Assembly: GCA_023313575.1 (NCBI GenBank)
Contig: JAJTTP010000004.1
Coordinates: forward strand, 372,001-436,000
Length of the DNA stretch: 64,000 nt
DNA from: Eutypella sp. D-1
Taxonomy: Eukaryota; Ascomycota; Sordariomycetes; Xylariales; Diatrypaceae
Direction of reading: 5' to 3'
Below the pieces are notes generated by a model. The model saw only the letters and a program-made list of their open reading frames with translations. It was not told the origin of the DNA and did no database searches. A program made the position numbers and the translations under genes. The number at the start of each line of letters is the position of its first letter. The first letter of the stretch is position 1. Below, piece by piece: positions 49,100-63,066 of the stretch.

Positions 49100-50461
49100 A
49101 ACTCGCTCGCTTGTTTAGGGGGGGATGGTTGAGGGGGAGGTTGGGGGGGGTTATGTGTGCGGTGATGCCGCGAGAGAGAGAGAGAGAGAGACAGCGGAGG
49201 GGTGACCTAAGGAAGCGTCTGCGTCAGTGTGGCTAGACAACCAGACAGACGGATGGATGGATGGATGGATCAGTGTGGGCGGGTTGATGAACGGATAGGA
49301 TAGGATGTGGACGAGCCTCCTGCCCTCCCTCTCCCTCCCCCCTTTCTTTACGAAGCTTTCTTAGGATTTTGGGGACGGGCTTTTTTCTAACTTCGTTTTA
49401 TTCCATAGCAAAGGCGGGAAACCCTTAGGGCAAGGTGGAGGCGGGAGGGGGGCCATGGGGTGCGGGGGGATTGTTCTTCCCATGATGGGGGGGGGGGGGG
49501 GGGGGTTGGTTCTGGTTTAGTTAGTTGGTTCGTTGGCTAGGGGTTGGTTGGGTCGTTTGGGCCTTGAGTTCGAAATCTTATTTTTTTTACTTCTTCACAT
49601 GTGTCTTATTGGTTTTTTTTTTTCCCTTCCCCTGACCCTGACTGGAACGGCGTGTCTGAACTTGCTTTCTTTTCCTCTGCGGTATCTCAGCATCCTTTTC
49701 GTTTTGGGTTTCGGGGCATACGCTGCGCTGGTTGATACGAACGGAACTAAACTGAACTAAACCGTCCCTTTCCCCCGTCCCCTTCCCCTTATCCCCCCTA
49801 TGTCTCCCGCAGTTTTGACCATCGTATCCTACCCTATCTTATCCCGTCCTATCCTGTCCTGCGTAAAGCTGAGCTGAGCTGGCTGGTGGGTGGGTTCTTG
49901 TAGTCGTAGTCGTTAGTCCCAGCCATCTTTCCTCGCGGCCCCTCCTGGCTTGGCCGCTTCCGTATGTAATTATCTCGTACATACGTCGAGCGGCCTTCGG
50001 CGCTGTCGAGCTGAGCTTCTTCTCTCATGTCGGTAGGGCTTTAAGCCTCGCAGACAGAGGGCCCGGGGGCGGAGGGGCAGCGGCGGTCGGTCCGTCAGCT
50101 TTGTCCCGCCGGCGTTTTTTTTTTTTTTGAGTCGTGTTTGTTAAGTTAAGATGTAGGTGCATCAAAAGTAAAGTCAGTGTATTTATTATCTGGGCCTACG
50201 CTTTGTGATAGTGCACACGTAAGGTAGGAAGGTATATTACCTATAAGGGCGCTATGGAAAGAGGGATAAGCAAGGGGGGCTGGGGAGGGGCTATATGAAG
50301 AATCCAAGGGAGCCAGAAGGGGAAGGGGGAGACTAGCCGGCGTAAGACACATGGCGCGAAGTAAAATCAGATCACCGATATATTGAAAGGACAAGGCACG
50401 CTCACTCGACAAAAGAAAAAGAAGAGAGAAAAAAAGCACAACATCTACGAACCCCCCATCC
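49100..50461. other. Intergenic between convergent PNS1 and hydrolase genes
   Basis: Contains GA and GGAT microsatellites (49171-49190, 49252-49270) and a 19-G run at 49487-49505, the longest G homopolymer in the window. No coding frame with motifs. Confidence 0.6.
49487..49505. repeat. 19-G homopolymer
   Basis: Uninterrupted run of 19 G, about 390 bp downstream of the PNS1 stop, flanked by further G-rich blocks. Confidence 0.9.
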
Positions 50462-51415
50462 TCACTCACCCCCATCCAGCATACGGCTAAGCACCTCCAG
50501 AACCTCGTCCGCTTTATGCGCCACAATGCTCAGGTGTCCCTCGTCGTCGTAGAACCGGGTCTCGGCGCCGCGGAGCAAGGGCGCGGCCCGGCGCGCCTGC
50601 TCGATCGGGACATTGGCATCCTGGGCGCCATGCCAGAGCACCAGGCGCTGCTGCTGCCCCGGCCCGCCGCCGCCGCCGACCTGCACATCCTCCAACCCGA
50701 ACCCCCAATCCGCGTACGCGCAAGCATCCCAAGCGCCCCCATCGCAGCCCGCGCGCAGCGACTCGCGGACGGACGCGACCAGCATGGCGCGGATATCCGG
50801 GTCGGCGTCCCAGATGGCGGTGTCGGCGGGGACGCCGCGGCCCGCGATAGTGTCCGTCATGGATTTCTCCACGACGTCGTCGTTGTCGGTGCGGCGCGCC
50901 GTCGACCCCACCGCCACGTCCAGGATCTTGGACACCGCCCACGTCGACCATGGCGCCAGCCGCATCAGCGCCTGCGTCGTCAGCGGCAGGTCCGCGAGGC
51001 CGAGCGCATGCGGGTACAGGCCCGCGACGACGGCGGCGCCGGCGCACTGCGTCGCGGGGAGTGCGTGGAGGAGTGCGAGGGTGTATGGCCCGCCGCCGGA
51101 GACGCCGAGGATCGCGAATTTGGCGGCGCCCAGGTGCGAGGCCAGGGCGAGTATGTCGGCGGGCCAGTCGAGCAGCGTGCGGTTGGGCTGGTTGGTCGAG
51201 GCGCCGCAGCCGGGACGGTCGGCGGCTACGAGCCGGATGCCGCGCCGCAGCGCCCCTGCGTCCCACGTCGCTGCCTCGTACCGGCTCCCTGGGAACCCGT
51301 GCTGGTAGAACACCGTGCGCGACGTCGCTGCCGCGTCTCCGTACACCGTGTAACCCAGCACGCGCCCGTCCGCGAGGGTCAGGGTCTCGGCGGGTGGGAA
51401 ATTCAGCTTGCTCAT
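50462..51415 (-). CDS. Alpha/beta-hydrolase fold protein
   Basis: An intronless frame of 317 residues. Oxyanion-region HGFPGSR (39-45), then RLVAADRPGCGAS, the nucleophile elbow GVSGGGP with Ser106, a cap region rich in Ala, the acid segment WHGAQDANVPIEQA and the catalytic His in YDDEGHLSIVAHK. All three triad positions are present, so a serine hydrolase or esterase activity is likely. Substrate unknown. There is no signal peptide (starts MSKLNFPPAETLTLADGRVL), so it is probably cytosolic. The family is large in filamentous fungi and is often called simply alpha/beta hydrolase. It sits tail to tail with PNS1 and about 660 bp from the sulfhydrylase, with no sign of co-function. Confidence 0.88.
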   Translation of the reverse strand: MSKLNFPPAETLTLADGRVLGYTVYGDAAATSRTVFYQHGFPGSRYEAATWDAGALRRGIRLVAADRPGCGASTNQPNRTLLDWPADILALASHLGAAKFAILGVSGGGPYTLALLHALPATQCAGAAVVAGLYPHALGLADLPLTTQALMRLAPWSTWAVSKILDVAVGSTARRTDNDDVVEKSMTDTIAGRGVPADTAIWDADPDIRAMLVASVRESLRAGCDGGAWDACAYADWGFGLEDVQVGGGGGPGQQQRLVLWHGAQDANVPIEQARRAAPLLRGAETRFYDDEGHLSIVAHKADEVLEVLSRMLDGGE

Positions 51416-52075
51416 TTTGGAGAGGAGGGTTTTAGTGGTTCTCTTTCAAGGGTGATTGCTCTCGGCCGTATAGCGTAGTGGCCAGGTTGGTCTTGGGCAC
51501 TAGGGGCGACGATGGTATTTAGTTAGGTTGGGATGATGGTGGGTTCGGGGTTCGCTTTTCCCCTTTCCTCACTTATTTTTTTCATCGACTATTATGTGTT
51601 TTCGGGGTTTTGCTTCGAGAAAAGAAAAAACAGATCATATATTGCTCCTGAAGTTCCAGGGTTTACTAAGCTATTTATATCTTGATAGCTGTATTTATAG
51701 GCGTTGCCAGTTACAGGCAAACAGGCAACGACGTCGGGACCGGGCTCCTTCCTGGCCTGCCCATACACAAGCAACTCCTGTCAGCAATTAGCTTGCCAAT
51801 CAGCGCCAAGCCGGTTTCACACCCATAGCGCCCGGTGATGCTATACCCAGTTGTCAGTTCTCGGCCGCACACAAGTCGAACAACATCGAGATAATAAATC
51901 GCTTGAGGGAACAATTGGTGCATTGGATCGGGGACAATTAAAGTTCACTTTTCACTATTTAGTACCTAGGTATCTCAAAACTAAAGAAGAAAATATATGT
52001 TGCCGTAATACAAGCCCATACAGCCCGCCGGTGCACCCGGACTGGGCAGTCCCAAGCTGACTCCCCTAAGCCACC
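51416..52075. other. Intergenic, no gene recognised
   Basis: 660 bp upstream of the hydrolase and downstream of the sulfhydrylase. Somewhat AT-rich around 51580-51990. No coding frame with motifs. Confidence 0.6.
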
Positions 52076-53701
<1,626 letters not shown>

Positions 53702-55582
53702 TGCGCACAGCTTGAAAACAAAAAACCACGTGGATATGTATATATAGGTAGGTTGGTAGGTCAAGCGAAGTAAGCGACTCGTACGATTTCTCTATATTCT
53801 ATAGGTGGCTGTCATAAGCAGAAGATATGATGCCAATGGGTAAGAAGACACAAGTTGGACTGTTCGCCAAAAGATGATATGATACACAAAAAGAGAGAGG
53901 GAGAGAAATACTATGGAGTCTGTAACGGTAACAAAAAGCAAAGCGATGGAGGTAAATATGAGAGCGGCATGAGTATGACGAGCTGCGCGCATCCCCTGGC
54001 GACAGAAACCCAAAATACCTCTCTTTCCCAATCCTAGGTTCTCTCCAATCTTCTCCCCCCCCCTCTCTTCTCTGAGGATGATGGTACGCCATGGCGCATG
54101 TCTTTCTACTCCCGCCCGCGTCTCCGGCTCGAGTCTATCGGTGTCCCGAGATCCGTTTTGGGGATGGTGGGGTGATGGGGGAGAAGCCGTCGAAAGCACG
54201 TCATCGGGTTGGATTTTGTGCTCATCTCCAGCTTCGGTTATATGAATGTCACCTGGTATTATCTAATAAGGTTATTCCCAGCCCAGAGTTATAGGTGTTT
54301 AATATGGATTAACCTATAAATGGGATAAAGTAGGGATAAAGTTTATACCCTGCCTCAGCCGTGTTATGTACCTAGGCATATACGTATGTAGATATAGGGT
54401 ATAGAAATAGGGTATAGGTATTACCATCAGCTACACCTAATAAGCTTAATCTTTTCACCTGGACTTCCCTTCAAGGTCAGGTGGCTGTGGGTATTTTGGT
54501 ATACTTCAGCCCAATATTGTGTGCTGTGACGTAAAATTATTACAAGTTGCAACCATATACCGAGTTGTAGGAATAAAAAGACCCTTGCCCCCGCAATAGA
54601 GAGAGATCTTTTAGGGGTAGCGTGGGGTTACTTAAGTACATATGTAATTAATTAATTACTCTCCAAAGGACGTACGTATAGACTAATGCGGGGTCAGGCC
54701 CTAAACCGGCAAACTGGCACATACCTAAGCAAAGACGCCATTCTTATGGTGATGGCGAGCAGTAGATGGCGAGATGTCTGCCAGTCAACTCTACTGATAT
54801 AAGGTGTGTAGGTGTATAGGGACATAGGGACACTAGTCATGACAAGTTGTCTCGGTACCTGACCCAGCTGCCTGGCTGGCAGGCAGGCTGGCTGGGACGA
54901 CCCGCGCGGAGATGGATGGATGGATGGATGGAGGCTGAATCTGCCGTTCCGACTGTACGGAGTATACCGGTAGATCGGGACCAGCTGCAGTTGGTTAAAG
55001 ATGCTTTGAACACATATAGCTAGCTGGCCGATATCGCCCGTTGAGTGTTAAGTGGTACCTCGCTCGCCATATGTAATTTCTCGTGATAGGGGGTATCTCA
55101 AATTTCTTTTCTCGTCTCGGTAGCTACATAATAGCATCATATCGACTCCTCCCCTACCTTTCCCCAGGCATTAGATCTCACGATGCCGGGGGCACACCGG
55201 GTCGGTACTGTAACCCCAGGTCGTAAAAACTAAACTTCATACACGAAACAAATATCAAAAACATGTCCCACATAACCAGCTGAGCCAGCCACACCCGGCA
55301 GCGGCGCCAACGTTTGTTGCAACAGTAGAATTAAAGAGGGGGGGGAGGCAACTGTGTTCCCGCCGCGTGTCCGCTCCCCGTTTTTCTCTCCCGAGTTCAA
55401 CCCGGCTCGGCCTGGGACTCGACTAGTGGACGATGGTCACGTAGACAGGCGGCGGAAAACGAGATGTCGATAAAAGACTAGGCGACGGCGGTCATGCCCA
55501 TCGTATACCTAAGGGGGCGTCGCCAGAGAGGGGGGTTGGGGGGCGCGATTTCGGCAAAACGCTCCTCCCTCTCGCCCCTCCC
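53702..55582. other. Intergenic, no gene recognised
   Basis: 1.9 kb upstream of the sulfhydrylase. It contains TAGGTATA repeats near 54366-54420, a GGAT run near 54912-54928, and a mildly AT-rich block around 54290-54660. A minus-strand frame at 53792-54199 has no motif. Confidence 0.55.
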
Positions 55583-56353
55583 TCAAGCACCGCCCTCCTC
55601 CAACCTCGACTCCTTCTCCGCCTTCCTCTGCTGTTGCCGACCGCTGCCGGTGCCGGAGCCCGCCATCTGGCGGCCGGCGAGGGCGGCGGAGGCGGCCCAG
55701 ACGAGGAAAGAGAGGGCGCCGAAGACGGCCGCGGCGCGCGCGGCGCCGCACACGCTGCCCCGGCAGAACAGCAGGCCCCCGATGAACGCTGATAGGTACA
55801 CGAACGCCGACAGGTGCATCGCTGCGTTCACGCATTCGAGGCCTAGGGACGCCGCTGGGTGGGACACTGTATCATTGCCGAATGTTGGTAAGTAAGTTAT
55901 GGATGGTTGGTGAGGGGAGAGGGGGGGTAGACATGGGATGTGGTGATGGAGATTGCACGGCCACGTACCTCGCGGACAGAATCTCTTCGCGCCCTCCAGG
56001 TACCCGACGGAGAAGATCGAGAACACCGCGGCCGCCAGCGGCCAGTTGATCTGCGCCGGCGAGTCCGTCAGGGTGTCGGCGTTGTACCAGTCCGCCACTA
56101 CAGCAGGTTAGCCCAGAACGTTCTTGCGCCGGGGGTAAGGATTTGAAGAAGAAGAAAGTCAATAATCCCCATCTCCGGGAATGCAGCAAGGGGTGGGAGT
56201 GGGAAGTGGGAAGGGCACCCCGAACTGACCGTAGGCGGCGACGGCCATGGTGATGAGCGCGAAGAGCAGCTGTGCTGCCCGGAGCCCGGCGCGGAGACCC
56301 GCCTGCAGGTCCATGTCCACGGAGCAGCGGGGGAGCTTGGGCATACGGGCCAT
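55583..56353 (-). CDS. Four-pass membrane protein, MARVEL-like
   Basis: Seen: exons 56230-56353, 55969-56097 and 55583-55866, in phase, 178 residues. Introns are GTCAGT...GTAG and GTACGT...ACAG. There are four hydrophobic segments: AAQLLFALITMAVAAYG, PLAAAVFSIFSVGYL, CVNAAMHLSAFVYLSAFIGG and AAAVFGALSFLVWAASAALA. Length, four-helix layout and the AGLRAGLRAAQ start match fungal MARVEL-domain proteins, which are thought to act at curved or eisosomal membrane. The start chosen is the ATG of MARMPKLPRC. The frame stays open for almost 50 further codons upstream without an ATG. The tail is Gln/Arg/Glu-rich and charged. Precise role unknown. Confidence 0.7.
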
Positions 56354-59300
56354 CTCGACTTGTTCGCTTGGCTTAGAAGGAGGGGGGCGTGGTTCCTCGG
56401 CTGTGGGGATGAAGAAATCAATCCTCCAGAGTTTCTGATCAGCGTCGTATTCTTGCTTTCTCCTGCCTTGGACGGTGAGGGTGTTGGTTTTGCTTGGCAA
56501 GCTCCGTAAGTGATGGGATAGATGGTCAGGTCGTAAAACTGGTATAAGAAAGGAGTGACAAGAAGAGAGAGAAGGACAGCGGTTGTGGATTGAAGAATCA
56601 CCGAAAGTATAACCAGCTCCAGGCTTGATTTACTGCTATTGTTGCCGTTTGTGTCCACGGACGATGGAATGAGCGTGATGATGAGTAGTTGAGGATGATA
56701 GTAGGGAAAGAGTGGGAAAGGAGGGAACGGCAGAGGGTGGTCATTTGGCAACCCTCCCCCCTCCCCACCCCAATTCATCATCTATACTACCTACCTATGT
56801 ATGTCCACGTAGGGGGATCTACGTACACAATTCCCCTATAATTTCACCCGTCTTCTGATACGGGCCGGTTCATAGTCGAGGTTTCCTGGGTCTATTACGT
56901 GGTAAAAATCACGGTACCTACCTGACGCACTACATACAACTCGAACTACAGGCATGTTGCTGGCGCGCGCTGTCACTATAGGACAGGGCTGCATAAACGG
57001 ATACTAATGTATATGCAAGTCATGCCACTGGCTTAAAGTCCCAAGCCAAAACGAAAAAGAAAAGAAAAAAAAGGAGCCAGACTTTAAGTGTCAAAGAGTC
57101 TTGTCTTCCTCGATGTGGCTGTTGTGGTCACATACAATGCCGGGGGCACGGAACGTGGATCGCTCTGCTCCCCGCAACCCTGCCCTACCACGAAATCTAC
57201 GATAGGGATCAGATCGACATTGCGACTCAACTAAAACCCCAACCCTAATTTGCATCTGCCGGCAATAGACAACAGAATGGGGTGCGACGTGGTAAGCATG
57301 AATATACTAAAATGCCGGAAAATCATATCTGAAACAAGGGGATGTCAGGGGGTTTTCCGGTTTGGGCGGAGGGGAGCAAGTTCGGACGTTATGGATTTGT
57401 GAATCCCACTACCCCCCGGTCCCCGTCACCTTCGAGACCCAATCAACTGCCGCCCCCGGCCCCGCTCCCGCGCCCGGAGGAAGTTGGTGGATTGGTTGTC
57501 TTTTTTGCTTCTCTCCCCCAATCGTTTCGGGCGGTCGGGTCGAGGACACTGCTTGCCGTAAAGAGAGAGGGGAACGGAGGGGGGGGGGGTTGGGGGGCAC
57601 CATAGCTAGGTAGGGCAGTTGGGTAAGTATATTCGTCCGATTCCCTTACGTGGGGTGTTTGGGAGTTTTTTTTGCTACTACGTAGAGTACATACATATGA
57701 TATGCATTGATGAGTCTGGTCTGGGGATAGGCGATGATCATGAAACTTGATAACATATCCGATAAATATGGTAGTCAGGCATGGCTAGCTAATTCCCGAT
57801 TCATTTTTGAAGCACCCCAAATTTGCCCTGGTCGGTCGCAACATCTCGCGCATAAATAACACTTTGCTCCACGAAACACCCGGCTGTTTGGCTGTGACAA
57901 AAGGTCTAGACTACTAACCTAACTTACCTATCTACCCTATTTCTTGTGCCTGCGTAAGTAGGGGGCCGTGGGGACGTGCGGTGGGATGGATGGGTGCAAG
58001 ACATATATATATAGCTGATGGTAAATCCGTATAAGAGGCTTTGGATTCCCGGCTTGCGCAGTGAAGTATGGGGTGTACAGTGATTCCTCTTGTTAAGATC
58101 GTTGGTCGCTGTCAGCTCCTAGGGAACGAAGCTCTACCGCAGCGTATTGTTCGCCGGGTGTTTGAACTTCCCCAGTATCAAAGCTATGTGGACCGACATT
58201 CCTCTCGGAGAGCTGGTCGTATTATTTTGAATCGAGTTGGGGGGGGGGGGGTTGGCAGAAGTATGGCGCTTCTTGCATTCAGACCCCTTCCCGTCTTTCG
58301 TAGGGAAAAGAAACGAGTTCATTGCGAGAGCCTAGCCTACCTACTGCATCTAGCTCAGGATCCTTGCCGAGTGCATAGGTATCGTGGCTTCATAACAGCC
58401 TTCACACTGTGCCGTAAAGTCTACCTTAATCACGCAAACCTGTTGTTAACGCTGAAGGTAGCTCGACGTTCACATTCGTCTGTCGCACACGATGTTCTAA
58501 AGACACCTGAACCGCCGCTGCACTTAGCTTCACGGTCGCAAATCATGTGCTTGTTAATCATTGCCATCCTCGACTGATTGAAATGGCGGGCTTTCGGGCG
58601 GATGATAATTACTAAGTAGTCACAGATGCCTGCCTACCTGCTTACGACAGACAATTTGGTGTTCATAGACTTGCGTGGCTTAGCATGTGATATATGTTTA
58701 TCTAATACCCACCTTCAAGGCACTGCAACTGGGAGCTCTGATATCATGTGAATTTCTTCCTCTACACTGAATGCGGGCTATCCACCTACCAAAGCTGGGA
58801 ACATGAATGGAGAAACGGGGACGTACTCTCCTTGCATTCATCCCTCAAGATACTATCCATTTAACCATGTATATTCAGACGCGTACATTGTTGTCTCTAG
58901 TAGTTGATATAGAATCTTGGTTACTAATATTCAATGCTGCCGGGTAAACGTTGGTGCCGTTGCGGGGATAGCTGCACTGGACGAGTGCTGTATTAGAGCA
59001 TGGGGAAATAGTGTACTTCGGTGCTCGCCCTAATCATTGAAAGTGTTTATAAATACTATACCTAGTAGCTGACAGTCGCCTTCGGGTCTGACGGCGACGT
59101 GGAGCTGGGAATTGGTTTCTAGAACAATGCATCCGGCCTCCCATGTATGAAGTATGAAGTTGAAGATATCCATAACCTCGATGTTGACTGACTCTGGAGT
59201 TCCTGTCAATCACATGTGAGAAGGAACGGTTAGGTTATAAATGGTGTTATAAGCAGGTGGGGGGGGGGACTTGAGGAGTGTGGGGTTAGCTTCCTGCATT

Positions 59301-60691
59301 ATGTAAGTCCGGGTACTACATTATAACTAGCGTTTCTTTTTCAAAAAGCTTCAATTGGTGGGGATTACAGAATATTAGCACAATCATATGATAGTTTTGG
59401 ATTTTCTTCAAATCGTGAGAGTTCTTTGCAAACGCTAAATGAAATAGAATGGACACCCTTGTGCGGACGGTTTGCATTAGACCGAACATTGATTCGTCAT
59501 GTAGGGCGGGAAAGTACTTGAGATTAGGAATCCGAACAACCAGCCGCGACCCGAGGTACAACGCCAAAAGGTGCCTCGGCACTCTAAAATAGCTGTGGAG
59601 CACCGGACACGTTTGTATCGAGACAACCCGCGAGCGCGAGAGACTCAATCTTAGAAGTATACTTGTAGAGTAACTAAAAAGGGCCTCCCCCCAGAGTTTC
59701 CGCACACGGGGGATGGGATGGGCGGAAGCGACGGAGAACTTGGTTAGGGCTGGAGCTGAGCCTGATAGCTTACGATTTCAGAGAGATTCGGGAGACGCCT
59801 ATTGGTTCTTATCGCACAAGAAGTTCAGCATTCCCGAGGTCATCTTCAGGTACCTACAGTTACCCCGTACCCATGAACAGCCCCAGGTACTAGGTACACT
59901 ACAAGATCGGTAATGACATAAGCGGGCCAGCTACTGTAAAGAGTAAGATATATTAGATCTAATTGGCTCATAAGTAAGGACTTACCTATCTGGGTAAGTT
60001 CAATATGCATGTACGAACGTATCTTGGACATATGCGATCAGCTGGACGGGATACTAAGCCACATTCGGGGATGGTGCTTCTGACATTTTTGACTTCTCGA
60101 CTCCATCAGCTACAAGTACTCCGTCATTTTTTTGGGGCCATCCCATGGAACTTTTGGAACTAGAATGTCTTGAACGTCTCCATCTCGCCCTCCATCCTCC
60201 ATCCCCCGGATTCCAAGATTCCAAGACCACCTGGGTAACTTATTTGCTTATTAGTCAAGTCACTACTACGGATAGAACTCTCTCCTTTTTACATTCACCT
60301 ACTTCATCTAATCGTTAGAATCGTGGACGGTTCACTCCTTTTGACTGCACATAGAATTATTCTATTGTTATTTCCATCACATTATTTCTCTATTCATTTC
60401 TTTCCCATTGAGATCTAGACTTGGAGGATAGAGTAGAGATTAACTCTAACGAGTCTAAGATATTATTGCATTATATATATCTCTCTCGCGACGCGTACTT
60501 GGTTGGCACTTGGCTCTAGACTCGAGACTTGAGACTTGATCAGTCACTTAGAAATTGGTTCGCGATTTTCGGTACATATCCCTGGGCCATATTCTCTTCG
60601 ACAATTGCGCGTCCGTCCTTCGAATAATCTCATCCGCAACTATACAAAGTAACCGAAACCAGAGATCGATCGCAGGAAATAGAAAGACAAC
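56354..60691. other. 4.3-kb intergenic region, no gene recognised
   Basis: Contains G runs at 57579-57589 and 58239-58251. Two longer open frames (58068-58577 plus; 59316-59705 minus) show no recognisable motif, and the former is crossed by the 13-G run, so neither is called. The stretch from about 60240 to 60691 is the likely promoter and leader of the acyl-CoA synthetase, with TATATATA at 60472-60480. Confidence 0.5.
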
Positions 60692-63066
60692 ATGGCACCC
60701 AACCCCCAGGTCCAAGCCCAGATCGACGCGATAGCGGCACCGCCTCCTCCAGGCAGCCCCTATGCCATCCCTGTGCCCGGCACCGAGCGCGAGAACCGCA
60801 CCCCGACCTACCGGCATTGGCGCTTCGCCGACAAGCCTCTCTTAGAGACCTTCGACCCGGCCATTCGTACATTCTACGACATCTGGCAAGACAGCGTCAA
60901 GCGCTTTCCCAATAATAAATGTTTAGGTGCTCGGCCTTGGAACCCTTCAACCAAGAGCTGGGAGAACCATTTCCTCTGGGAGACGTATATCGAGGTTGAC
61001 CAGCGATCCAAGAACCTTGGGTCCGGCATCTTCGAGCTTCATCGTCGTATCGGTGTTCCGCCCGGTAACCATGGCGTTGGCATCTGGAGCCAGAACCGGC
61101 CTGAGTGGCAGATAACTGGTAAGGCTACGCCTGATGGTGATGCTAAGTTGCATACCATTGTATACTGACTGACTATCTGGCTGACCGGTTCGTTTCCTCT
61201 AGACATCGCCCTGTCCTCCCAGTCGCTCTTCAGTGTGTCCCTGTACGAATCTCTGGGCCCTGATGCTGGCGAGTACATCCTTCGACATGCCGAGCTCGCC
61301 TGCGTCGTGGCTTCTTTGCCTCATATCCCGACTCTCCTGTCTATCGCGCCCCGAGTCCCGTGGCTCAAAATTATCATTTCCGTCGACCCTCTCGATGCCG
61401 GTGAACCGGATGGTTACTCCAAGGCGGCCCTGCTGAACCAAATTGCCGAGCAACATGGTATTCAGATTTGGTCTATGCAGGCTGTCGAGGAACTTGGAGC
61501 CCAGGTCGCCCACCCTCCTCGTGTTCCGCGATCTGACGACGTTCTTACAATCAACTACACGTCCGGTACCACGGGTGATCCGAAAGGTGTCGTCTTGACC
61601 CACAGAAACGCCGTTGCTGCCATCTCAAGCGCCAGGACCAGTGGACGGGTCTCACATAAGGACAGCACGTTGTCGTACCTGCCCCTCGCGCACATCTACG
61701 GTCGCATGACCGACCAGATGACTTTTGCTGGAGGCGCTGCGCTGGGCTTCTTCCACGGCAACATGCTGGAATTGGTCGAAGACCTGAAGTTGCTCAAGCC
61801 AAGCTGCTTTGTGTCGGTGCCGCGTCTGTTCAACCGGTTCAGCAACGGGATCCAGGCCCAGACTTTGAAGGCACCGGGGTTCAAGGGCGCGCTCTCGAAC
61901 AGGGCGGTCGAGGCCAAGAAGGCCAACATGAAGCTGCCACCTGGCAAGGCAACTAATGAGCATTTCTTATATGACCGGATCTGGACTCCCAAGGTCCGCG
62001 CGGCGGTAGGCCTGGACCGATGCCATTCGATGGTCAGTGGCAGCGCACAGCTGGACCCAGACGTCCAGACATTCTTGCGGGCCGCCTTTGGCAACTTCTT
62101 CGCCCAGGGTTACGGTCTTACCGAATCATACGCGGTTGCCTCGTTCCAAGTGCGTGGCGACTTCTCGACAGGCAACATCGGAGCGCCGGCAGCCAGTTGC
62201 GAGGTCTGCCTGGAATCCGCGCCAGACCTCGAGTACCTCGTCACGGACAAGCCTCGACCCCGCGGGGAGCTCTTGCTCAGAGGCCCCGCCATCTTCCGGG
62301 AATACTACAAGAATGAGACGGAGACGACGAAAGCCCTCGAGGCGGACGGGTGGTTCCACACGGGCGACATCGCGGAGATCGACGAGCTGGGGCGCATCAA
62401 GATCATCGACCGGAAGAAGAACGTTCTTAAGCTGTCGCAGGGCGAGTACATCTCACCGGAGCGGATCGAGAACGTGTACATGGGCAGCTCGAACCTGGTG
62501 GCGATGGCCTACGTGCACGGCGACCCGAGCCAGTCGACGCTGGTGGGGATCTTCGGCGTGGATCCCGTCACGTTCGCGCCGTTCGCCAGCAAGATCCTCA
62601 AGAAGCCCGTCGCGGCGGACGACCTCGAGGCCGTGAAGGCCGCGGGCCGGGACCTCCAGGTCCGCAAGGCCTTCGTGCGCCACCTCGACGTCATCGGCAA
62701 GAAGCACAAGTTCAACGGCTTCGAGAGGGTCCGCAACGTCCTCCTGGACATCGAACCCTTCACTATCGATAACGAGCTGCTAACTCCGACGTAAGTGGAC
62801 CCCCCTGAATAAACGCTTGTGAACCGAAGCCCCCTCCCTAAACCCATCATGACATACCCTGGAGAACGTGCTTTTCTTCTTAACCCAACCGTTCCTATTT
62901 CTATCCCATCATCTTGGCGTGACGTAATGGAAACTAATTCGTTCTTTTTATATATCTTAGTTTAAAATTAAAGAGGCCGCAAACCGCGAGGAAGTTTAAG
63001 GCGGAGATCGAACAGCTATACGAGGAGGTTAACGCCGAGACCGCTGACGTTAAGCCGAAGCTATAA
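60692..63066 (+). CDS. Long-chain fatty acyl-CoA synthetase (Faa2-like)
   Basis: Activates fatty acids to acyl-CoA via an acyl-AMP intermediate. Seen: exons 60692-61118, 61203-62790 and 62961-63066, in phase, 706 residues. AMP-binding P-loop INYTSGTTGDPKGVV (about 259-273), then SYLPLAHIYGRM, VSVPRLFNRF, FAQGYGLTES, and the acyl-CoA synthetase signature GWFHTGDIAEID followed by GRIKIIDRKKN and LSQGEYISPERIENVY. The end reads FTIDNELLTPTLKLKRPQTA, then ARKF and a charged helix ending KPKL. The N-terminus without a membrane segment and the PKL ending (a weak PTS1-like tripeptide) suggest, but do not prove, a peroxisomal Faa2-type enzyme. The last exon uses TTA and GTTAA-type codons unlike the GC-rich body and borders an AT-rich tract. 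Confidence 0.92.

Noticed and set aside
50516..51478. Plus-strand frame of 320 codons opposite the alpha/beta hydrolase
   Set aside because: Antisense shadow. The Arg/Ala/Gly-rich product has no motif and the sense frame has the full catalytic triad.
53792..54199. 135-codon minus-strand frame upstream of the sulfhydrylase
   Set aside because: A hydrophobic stretch could suggest a membrane protein, but there are no family features and a second overlapping frame looks equally good. Chance frame.
58068..58577. 169-codon ATG-initiated frame, plus strand
   Set aside because: No recognisable motif, codon use is not biased like the real genes, and it is crossed by a 13-G homopolymer that encodes a Gly run.
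59316..59705. 129-codon frame, minus strand
   Set aside because: No domain or motif, and no supporting neighbour or splice structure. It lies in a spacer of similar composition.
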